From: Pseudomonadota bacterium
GTDB lineage: Bacteria; Pseudomonadota; Gammaproteobacteria; SZUA-229
Assembly (NCBI GenBank): GCA_015222965.1
Contig: JADFWF010000031.1
Coordinates: forward strand, 1 to 23,211
Direction of reading: 5' to 3'
DNA length: 23,211 nucleotides
Positions 14,947-21,546 of this stretch are shown here, piece by piece. How positions within the stretch are numbered: position 1 is the first letter of the stretch; every line of letters begins with the position of its first letter. The position numbers were made by a program, and so were the translations under genes. The notes under the pieces are model-generated. The model was not told where the DNA came from and did no database searches. It saw nothing but the letters and a program-made list of their open reading frames with translations.

Positions 14947-16137
14947 ATGAAAAGCAAATATTCAGCTAATATGAAGAAGGTGCAGTGCAAACGTTTGCTA
15001 CTAGGTGGTGTTCTGATAGCACTGACGCCATCTATTGCTTCTGCTGGCGTCTCACTGCAATTTGGTGAAGAAGGTACTATGGACATCAGCTATGCTGTGC
15101 AGATATGGACACAGGCTCGTGGTTACAGTTCCCCCACTAATTCGGGTAGTTCTTTTGATACATTTCTGCGCCGCAATCGTGTGACTTTTTCCGGGCAGTA
15201 TAATGACTTGATCGGTTATTATGCCCAGTTAGAGGCTGGTGGCGATAGTCGTAATGGCGTAGATGACCGCGCGGTATTCTTTCGTGATGCCTATCTCACA
15301 CTGGATTACAGTGATGGTTTACGTTTCATGGCAGGCCGCTTCAAAAATACCTTTTCCCGTGAGAACCTGGAAGCCTGTTTCGAACCCCTGACTATTGACC
15401 GTGCAGAATCGATTGCCTATACGCCGTTTGGTGGTACTCGTGATACAGGTTACGCCATGTGGGGTAACCTGGCGGATGCGGCCTTCCAGTATCGTTTCAT
15501 GATATCTGATGGCCGTGAAGGTGAAGGTAATAATGTACCTAAGAATTCACCGCGTTATACCGCCCGTATTCACTGGAGTCCAATGGATCCAGAATATGAC
15601 TATGGTTATCGCGGTAGCTACCTGGGCACGAGTGAGGTGTTTACAATAGGCCTTGCCTATGATTATCAGCCAAACGTCGCTTATGCAGACTTTACTAATA
15701 AAACCGATATAGTGGACTATACGGCAGTCACTGCAGATGTGTTCTGGGAGATGCCCACATCGACAGGCACCTATACACTGTCAGCGGCCTATTTTGATTA
15801 CGATACGGAAAATGCCATCAACAAGGACCCTGATCCGACCTTACCTGTGAATACACAACTGGAGGCCGTTTATGCCAAGGGCGCATACATGCTGCCCGGC
15901 AAGGTGGGCATAGGTCGTCTGCAAGTGTATTTTCGCTTTGAGGACTCAGATTACGCGATAACGTCGACTAATCTCGATCGTGCCTGGGCTGGTGGTGGTG
16001 CCAATTATTATATTGACGGGCAAAGATTACGGCTCACTGCCGAATTTGCAAATATCACCTTCGATGAAGAAAGCACTACTGATGCAAGCCTGCAGGACTA
16101 CGCACAGTTTACCACCTCGATACAACTGATCTTTTAA
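14947..16137 (+). CDS. Outer-membrane porin, OprP/OprO-like
   Basis: This 396-residue precursor has a signal peptide ending near ASA (residue 33). The mature part alternates strands and ends in Phe (SIQLIF), the beta-barrel C-terminal signature. Early segments such as FDTFLRRNRVTFSGQYND and FRDAYLTLDYSDGLRFMAGR are typical of the OprO/OprP phosphate-selective porin family (Porin_O_P). Family members take up anions, but selectivity cannot be read from this sequence. Translation is probably coupled to the triheme cytochrome gene, as GGGGG of its end serves as ribosome site. In this setting it could admit an oxyanion or form a conduit with the cytochromes. Confidence 0.88.
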   Translation: MKSKYSANMKKVQCKRLLLGGVLIALTPSIASAGVSLQFGEEGTMDISYAVQIWTQARGYSSPTNSGSSFDTFLRRNRVTFSGQYNDLIGYYAQLEAGGDSRNGVDDRAVFFRDAYLTLDYSDGLRFMAGRFKNTFSRENLEACFEPLTIDRAESIAYTPFGGTRDTGYAMWGNLADAAFQYRFMISDGREGEGNNVPKNSPRYTARIHWSPMDPEYDYGYRGSYLGTSEVFTIGLAYDYQPNVAYADFTNKTDIVDYTAVTADVFWEMPTSTGTYTLSAAYFDYDTENAINKDPDPTLPVNTQLEAVYAKGAYMLPGKVGIGRLQVYFRFEDSDYAITSTNLDRAWAGGGANYYIDGQRLRLTAEFANITFDEESTTDASLQDYAQFTTSIQLIF

Positions 16138-16194
16138 GTAACGAGGTTTAATTCTTCATAACTGAGTACTATTTAAAACAAACGTTACTCATAG

Positions 16195-16235
16195 AACGTG
16201 GCATTGTCCTGGACAGTGCCGCGTTTTGTTTTTTT
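16195..16235 (+). terminator. Rho-independent terminator after the porin gene
   Basis: AACGTGGCATTGTCC pairs with GGACAGTGCCGCGTT, with two G-T wobbles, followed by TTGTTTTTTT. It ends the sigma54 promoter 3 unit. Confidence 0.88.
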
Positions 16236-16410
16236 GTCTGATATGTTTCAATAGAATCTGAGTGGTTTTACACCTTAAATGTGAGAAGCTCTTTCTGTCT
16301 ATGCCATGCCAAGTTTAAGCCATCTGTGATAATGTGATGAGGCACTGTCTACCTGGTTTGAGCCAGTGTTCACCACAGAATGCAAACATTTTCTAGATGA
16401 TCAGACGTAT

Positions 16411-17739
16411 ATGTTTATTGAAATACAATTGCTCTATCTGATTTTTGCTGTGCTGGCCCCGCTGGTCGCTATAGCTCTATTTTATCAATGGTCGTTAGCG
16501 AGACTACGCAAACGTATTATTGATGCCCGTGAAGGCCTGTTATTGTCAGTGGATATCCCCGTCATTTCGCCACCGTTTATCCGTGCTTTGCTGAATGACT
16601 ACAACATCACCAACGCTAGATTGGGTTCCACCTTCAAAACAGTTGAAGACTGCCAGAGTCGTGTACTCAAAGAGCGCGACAAAATTGATGCAATATTACA
16701 AAGCCTGAGCAGCGCGTTACTGACAGTATCTAATGATTTGAATATCAACATGGCTAATCAACTGGCAAATGAAATTTTTGCTAAAATTGGCGATACACTG
16801 ATTGGTATCAACCTGTTTGAACTTATCCCTTTTACGGAAGCGGATCGTGATATCTTGCGCGATAGTTTTTTATACAAAAAATCAATACGCAATCTGGAGA
16901 TTTCTCTGGATATAAAATCAAGGACACGCTGGTTCTCCCTGAATCTGGCTTTTCTTAGCAGGAGCGAAGATGAAATGGAAGCCATAATTACTTTGCTCGA
17001 CATCAGTAAAAATCGTGAGTTACAGGAAACCCTGACCAGTCGTGAAAAACTCGTTGCTATGGGACAACTGGCAGCTGGTATCGCCCACGAACTGAATACA
17101 CCCCTGGGAAGCATACTGGGCTATACCCAGCTACTCAAGAAAGATTTGCTTGAACAAGGTAAATCCCATGAGTACATTACTATAGTTGAAGATGAAACCC
17201 GGCATTGCTCAAAAATCATTAATGACCTGTTGAGTTTTGCCAGTCAGGAAAAATGTGATGGCGAAACCTGTGATATCAATCAGTTGCTGTTAAATATTTC
17301 AGATACCTTTCTGAAATGCCGCATGCAGCGCTATGGCATTGATATCAATATGGAGTTACAACCGGACCTGCCACCGGTAGAAGGTAATTGTGGCCAGCTT
17401 GAAATCGTATTGAGCAATCTAATCATTAACTCTATACAGTGCCTGGATGGCGTTGACTCACCACTTGTTACTCTGCGTAGCTGGCTGGAAGATAACCACT
17501 ATGTATATATCTCCGTTGAAGATAATGGACCCGGTATACCCACGGAAATACTACGCAATATCTTTGATCCTTTTTATACTACCAAGGATGTAGGTGCAGG
17601 TAGTGGGCTGGGACTATCAATTTCACATGCTTTGCTGTCAAAACGTGGGGCCTTTATTAAATATGATGCGGAATATGTTGATGGTGCGCGTTTCATCATC
17701 GGTCTTCCGTTTATTGATTTAAACAGAGATACAATATGA
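16411..17739 (+). CDS. Membrane-linked NtrB/AtoS-like sensor histidine kinase
   Basis: From ATG 16411 the protein has 442 residues. An N-terminal membrane helix (about 3-26) is followed by a coiled linker, a PAS domain (about 90-200), a HisKA domain with phospho-acceptor H226 (AAGIAHELNTPLGSILGYTQ) and a HATPase domain (N box NLIINS, DNGPGIP, FDPFYTTK, GSGLGLS). There is almost no periplasmic sensor, so the signal is probably cytoplasmic or membrane-borne, sensed by PAS. Several Cys lie in the kinase core (CSK, CDGETC, NCG). A GTG at 16366 would add 15 residues; neither start has a good ribosome site. It overlaps the response-regulator gene by 4 nt (ATGA), so the two are partners. Confidence 0.9.
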   Translation: MFIEIQLLYLIFAVLAPLVAIALFYQWSLARLRKRIIDAREGLLLSVDIPVISPPFIRALLNDYNITNARLGSTFKTVEDCQSRVLKERDKIDAILQSLSSALLTVSNDLNINMANQLANEIFAKIGDTLIGINLFELIPFTEADRDILRDSFLYKKSIRNLEISLDIKSRTRWFSLNLAFLSRSEDEMEAIITLLDISKNRELQETLTSREKLVAMGQLAAGIAHELNTPLGSILGYTQLLKKDLLEQGKSHEYITIVEDETRHCSKIINDLLSFASQEKCDGETCDINQLLLNISDTFLKCRMQRYGIDINMELQPDLPPVEGNCGQLEIVLSNLIINSIQCLDGVDSPLVTLRSWLEDNHYVYISVEDNGPGIPTEILRNIFDPFYTTKDVGAGSGLGLSISHALLSKRGAFIKYDAEYVDGARFIIGLPFIDLNRDTI

Positions 17740-19157
17740 AGCAGGATAATCTTGAAAAGATCGGGCAGGCAAATGCTGAGCATCATAACCCCGTTGTGCT
17801 GATAGCTGAGGATGACCGCAGTATGCGAGAGCTGATTGTCAAGGTATTGTCGGAATCAGCCATGGAGTTTGACACTGTCAGTGTGGAGAATGCACATCTT
17901 GCTATGGATTACATGGCAAAAACACCGGTGTCGGTTGTGGTTACCGACCTTAAAATGCCGGGGGCCAGCGGTCTGGATTTATTACATTTTGCGACAGAAC
18001 TGGATTCGACCATACAGGTGGTGATGGTAACGGGGCATGCCACTGTGGACACAGCTTTGGAAGCACTCAAACAGGGTTCATTTGATTATCTGCGCAAACC
18101 CTTCGATACCGTGGAGCTATTATGTACTGTTGAACGGGCACTGCAACACTACCTGCTGAGTAACGAAAATCAAAAACTCAGAGAATGTCGCCGACAATTG
18201 TCAGACAAAGGCAATCTCATTGGTATGTCTCAGGCCATGGAAAAAGTAAAGAAGCTTATTGATGTAGCATCTGTTCATGATTGCAGTGTATTGATAACTG
18301 GTAAAAGTGGTTGCGGTAAGGAACTGGTAGCACGTCAGATTCACCAGCAAAGTGACAGAAATGAGATGAAATTTGTTGCCATCAATTGTGCAGCTATTCC
18401 TGAGAACCTTATCGAAAGCGAATTGTTCGGTTATCGAAAAGGTGCGTTCACTGGCGCAGAACGCAACAAGACTGGCCTGCTTGAAGAGGCTAATCAGGGT
18501 ACATTGTTTCTCGATGAAATCAACAATGCATCATTAGCACTGCAAGCAAAATTGTTGCGCGTCCTCCAAGATGGAAGCTTTTACCCTATGGGTGATACAA
18601 CACCGATAGAAGTTGATATCAGAGTAATTACCGCAAGCAACCGAAACATCGCCGATCTCATTGAAAAAGGTGAGTTCCGTGAAGATTTGTATTACCGATT
18701 AATGGTGATGGAAATCGATGTGCCACCTTTACGGGAACGCCGAGATGATATTCCCTTGCTTACACATTATTTTTTGAATAAACATTGTGCCAAGCTGAAC
18801 AAGCCAGCTTGTGGAATTATGACCGATGTGCTGGGTGCTCTGTTACGCTATGACTGGCCAGGTAATGTGCGTGAATTGGAAAATCTTGTGCAGCGTATGA
18901 TTATCATGAGCGTTGGCGATAAAATTTCGATGGATGTTCTACCGCAAAACCTGATGGTTGAGAAAGCAACTTTCGGAAAAGCCCTGGACTATATGTCACC
19001 GCAAAGCCTTGAAGACATAGAAGCCTACTTTATTCGCAAGACCCTAAGTGAATGCAAGGGTGATCGTGCCATGGCCGCAAGCATACTCGGCATCAATAAG
19101 TCGACTCTGTGGCGTAAAATTAAACGTTACAGTCTGGAAGAGGAGGAAAGCATTTAA
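17736..19157 (+). CDS. NtrC-family sigma54-dependent response regulator
   Basis: The 473-residue protein has a receiver domain with D71 as phospho-acceptor (VVVTDLKMPG) and conserved K121. An AAA+ domain follows with Walker A GKSGCGKE (189-196), the sigma54-contacting loop GAFTGA (236-241) and Walker B LFLDE (257-261). A C-terminal Fis-type helix-turn-helix (RAMAASILGINKSTLWRKIK) completes it. The Walker A has Lys and Cys where Glu and Thr are usual (GESGTGKE), a mild variation. It is co-translated with the kinase. As the only sigma54 activator in the window, and with three sigma54 promoters directly upstream, it very likely controls the rhodanese/cytochrome/TusA genes. Confidence 0.95.
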   Translation: MKQDNLEKIGQANAEHHNPVVLIAEDDRSMRELIVKVLSESAMEFDTVSVENAHLAMDYMAKTPVSVVVTDLKMPGASGLDLLHFATELDSTIQVVMVTGHATVDTALEALKQGSFDYLRKPFDTVELLCTVERALQHYLLSNENQKLRECRRQLSDKGNLIGMSQAMEKVKKLIDVASVHDCSVLITGKSGCGKELVARQIHQQSDRNEMKFVAINCAAIPENLIESELFGYRKGAFTGAERNKTGLLEEANQGTLFLDEINNASLALQAKLLRVLQDGSFYPMGDTTPIEVDIRVITASNRNIADLIEKGEFREDLYYRLMVMEIDVPPLRERRDDIPLLTHYFLNKHCAKLNKPACGIMTDVLGALLRYDWPGNVRELENLVQRMIIMSVGDKISMDVLPQNLMVEKATFGKALDYMSPQSLEDIEAYFIRKTLSECKGDRAMAASILGINKSTLWRKIKRYSLEEEESI

Positions 19158-19301
19158 TTTTCTGCAATCAAGAAAAATTAGTATCACGCTGTTTCTACCC
19201 AAGGGTCAGTTTCGATTGAAAAGGATGAAAGTTTGATCTGTTACCTTTTATGTTAATAGCAGCCTGCGAATGTCCGCTTTTTCACAGATTTTTACTACCA
19301 G

Positions 19302-19339
19302 AAAAAACCGCTCAATGTCGCATAATGATTGGTAGCGGT
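19302..19339 (-). terminator. Possible terminator after nirN
   Basis: On the minus strand ACCGCT and AGCGGT form a 6-bp stem with a long loop (about 21 nt), followed by a run of T. The long loop makes it weaker than the other terminators here. The rest of 19158-19387, between the convergent genes, shows nothing I can identify. Confidence 0.45.
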
Positions 19340-19387
19340 CAATCAGTATATGTTTACGAGAGTCTGTTATTGGCCGTTAAGAGTCAT

Positions 19388-20992
19388 CTAATGACTAGTG
19401 CCTTCCAGGTATCGCGTCTTGTTAAACACATTGTATTTTCCTGATGGTTTATTCATCGGCAGGCGTTTAATTTCTTTTAGTGTTTCTGCATCGTATATGA
19501 TCACCGCGCCATCCTTGTCCCAGATACTGAGCAGGGCGTATTTGCCATCACGGGTGAATTCGACATGGGCTGCTGTCTTGCCGGGTGCTGGGCGTAGTGT
19601 CTTTACGATTTCCAGGGTACGTTTGTCGATGACATGCATGGCATCTTTGTTGGGGCCGAAGAATACATCGACCCAGGCGTAGTTGGTGTTCTTATGACTG
19701 CGCATGAAAAAGCCGGGGCCCAGTGTCTTGATACTTTTTATGGTCTTCCATGTTTCCATGTCGATGACGCTGACGTCACCTTTTTTGAGGTTGGGCGTTG
19801 CTAGTACGGTGCGGCCTTTGTACTCGAAGGTGATGCCTGAGCCAAGATGCGGCATACCGGGCAGTTCCAGATCAGGTACGATGACTCTGCCTATATCCAT
19901 ATCAACCACCTGACCTTTACCTTCGCGGGAGGCGCCGATCAGTGAGATATATTCCTGGTCGAAAAAGAAATCATCCAGGTAATCGTTAACTGTTATCCGT
20001 CGAACCGGGAAGGGATCGGCTTTGCGGTTTTCACCGGAGTCGGGATTGTAATCATGTACCCAGCCATCAAAACCGATAGGTGGTTCGTCGCCGTAGTATA
20101 TCTCCCACAGTTCGGGGATATCTTTGAGTGCTGCGACAAAGCTGTTGCGAGGTGGTGCGGTGTATACGGCACTGACGCGTGATGATTTTCCGCTGTTGTC
20201 TTTGACTTCAAGGAGTTTTATCGGGCTTAGATCTTTTGCATCTAACAGCACCAGGGTATGCGGCAGGTAGTTGGCAATCATCACATAACGACCATCGGCA
20301 GAAACAGCCTGATTCCGGGTATTGATGCCGGCACGGACTTCGGCTACTAGTTTTAGGTTGTAGATATCATATTTGCTGATCCAGCCATCACGCGAGGCAA
20401 AGTAAACAAAGCGGCCATCGGGTGAGTACTTGGGGCCGCCATGCAGGAAAGAGCGACTTCTAAAACGGTGGATGGGTTCGAGTTTATCGCCATCGAGCAG
20501 GGTGACGTGGTGGTCGCCCAGTTCGACCACCAGGAACATATTGAGCAGGTCATCAACTTCGTATACCGGTTTGTTGGGCAGATCTTCTTCCTTGTTATGG
20601 ATGATCTGGCTGGCTCTGATTTCATCCATGCCCCATACCGGTATTTCTGGCAACGGGGTATAAACATAATCCACCAGCGCCTGTATCTGTTTGTCATTCA
20701 GTTTTTCTTTGAAGGCGGGCATCTGTGTGGCCATACGACCATTTTTGATGACGTCGACGGCGGCTTTTTTTCGTAGACGTTTCAGGTTTTCCGGAAGCAG
20801 AGCAGGGCCCATGCCACCCAGGCGGAATGCATTGTGGCATTCGGCGCAGTTGTCCTGGTAGAGTTTATCTGTGTTGTCTTTATCAGGGCTGGCAATAGAA
20901 CCTTTTGGCATTAAAAGAAATACCAGTGCTACGACAGCAATAATCAGTAGGATTTTAAAGACAATTATTTTGGCGATGGTTGATTTTTTCAT
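19388..20992 (-). CDS. nirN: NirN, cytochrome c / heme d1-binding protein
   Basis: At 534 residues from ATG 20992, this is a NirS-like two-domain protein: a cytochrome c domain with CAECH (49-53) and Met ligand M91 in MATQMPAF, then a d1-type beta-propeller. The end SGKYNVFNKTRY with GTSH is typical of NirN rather than NirS. NirN oxidises dihydro-heme d1 to heme d1 in the periplasm before insertion into NirS. Candidate d1 contacts are H184 (FLHGG), H382 (MPHLGSG) and H433 (RSHKN). The N-terminus is a strong hydrophobic segment (about 11-28) with no clear cleavage site, so it may be membrane-anchored. The frame opens at TTG 21010, but the ATG gives a normal start. It follows a cupredoxin gene. 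Confidence 0.85.
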   Translation of the reverse strand: MKKSTIAKIIVFKILLIIAVVALVFLLMPKGSIASPDKDNTDKLYQDNCAECHNAFRLGGMGPALLPENLKRLRKKAAVDVIKNGRMATQMPAFKEKLNDKQIQALVDYVYTPLPEIPVWGMDEIRASQIIHNKEEDLPNKPVYEVDDLLNMFLVVELGDHHVTLLDGDKLEPIHRFRSRSFLHGGPKYSPDGRFVYFASRDGWISKYDIYNLKLVAEVRAGINTRNQAVSADGRYVMIANYLPHTLVLLDAKDLSPIKLLEVKDNSGKSSRVSAVYTAPPRNSFVAALKDIPELWEIYYGDEPPIGFDGWVHDYNPDSGENRKADPFPVRRITVNDYLDDFFFDQEYISLIGASREGKGQVVDMDIGRVIVPDLELPGMPHLGSGITFEYKGRTVLATPNLKKGDVSVIDMETWKTIKSIKTLGPGFFMRSHKNTNYAWVDVFFGPNKDAMHVIDKRTLEIVKTLRPAPGKTAAHVEFTRDGKYALLSIWDKDGAVIIYDAETLKEIKRLPMNKPSGKYNVFNKTRYLEGTSH

Positions 20993-21010
20993 TGTTGTAT
21001 TATCTGACAA

Positions 21011-21337
21011 TTAATCTGTAACAATGACCGTGCCGGTCATTCTCGGGTGCGGGCCGCAGCGGTAGGGGAATGTGCCTGTTGTTTTAAACTCACGGTCATA
21101 GGATTCATCGGGAAAAATGTAATCGGGTTCTTCCTCACCCAGCGCTTCGAACCAGACGCTATGGTACTGGCGTTTTTCCTGGTTCAGCCAGTTAATTTTC
21201 TGGCCGCGTTTGATGGTGATTTGCTGGGGGATGAATTTGAAGTCCTTGATGATTACCTGTGGCTTGTCAGTACCGGCAAATGTAGCAAGGTTGAAAGCTG
21301 ACAGGATAAAAATTAGCAATAGTGATTGCCGTTTCAT
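21011..21337 (-). CDS. Cupredoxin (type 1 blue copper protein)
   Basis: The 108-residue precursor has a signal peptide ending near FAG (20-22) and a single plastocyanin-like domain. Copper ligands are H59 (QYHSVW) and C94, H97 and M100 in YRCGPHPRMTG, the C-x2-H-x2-M arrangement of blue copper proteins. It should carry single electrons in the periplasm, by context to NirS or NirN. The ATG at 21337 has a good ribosome site (GAGGAC); the longer frame to 21391 lacks one and would put extra residues before the signal peptide. It lies 18 nt before nirN, so it is in the same operon. Promoter not found; a REP pair lies upstream. Confidence 0.87.
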   Translation of the reverse strand: MKRQSLLLIFILSAFNLATFAGTDKPQVIIKDFKFIPQQITIKRGQKINWLNQEKRQYHSVWFEALGEEEPDYIFPDESYDREFKTTGTFPYRCGPHPRMTGTVIVTD

Positions 21338-21380
21338 GGATTTGTCCTCAAAACTATATGCGTTTAAATCAACTTCTGGA

Positions 21381-21447
21381 TCGCGGAACAAGATTCCGCT
21401 CCTACGGGCTTGGTGCTCACCTGTAGGAGCGGAATCTTGTTCCGCGA
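21381..21447. repeat. REP-like inverted pair (BIME-like)
   Basis: Two identical 25-bp elements in opposite orientation (21381-21405 and 21423-21447, 25 of 25 matching) are separated by 17 bp. Each starts or ends GTAGGAGCGGAATC and contains its own small palindrome GCGGAA/TTCCGC. This is the REP doublet layout. A third, degenerate copy lies at 143-170. Confidence 0.88.
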
Positions 21448-21492
21448 ACTCTCTTCAGGTTTAGCCAAACTCTGTTGTTAACTGCAGTATAC

Positions 21493-21524
21493 AAAAAAGG
21501 CCGCAGGCTATATAGCCCGCGGCC
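21493..21524 (-). terminator. Rho-independent terminator after the NirT-type gene
   Basis: On the minus strand a 12-bp stem (GGCCGCGGGCTA with TAGCCTGCGGCC, one mismatch) is followed by six T. The other strand also ends with CTGTTTTT, so it could work in both directions. Confidence 0.92.
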
Positions 21525-21546
21525 CTGTTTTTGCTTAAGTTTTGCC

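Noticed and set aside
16336..16356. AGGCACTGTCTACCTGG before the kinase gene as a fourth sigma54 promoter
   Set aside because: There is no GC 10 bp after the GG and no TTGCA half-sites upstream. An extended -10-like TGTGATAAT at 16325-16333 is a better but weak sigma70 candidate.
19156..19179. Hairpin AATTTTCT/AGAAAAATT after the activator gene as terminator
   Set aside because: The stem is A/T only and no T run follows.
20993..21010. TTG start of nirN at 21010
   Set aside because: It has no ribosome site and adds six residues; ATG at 20992 is a more usual start.
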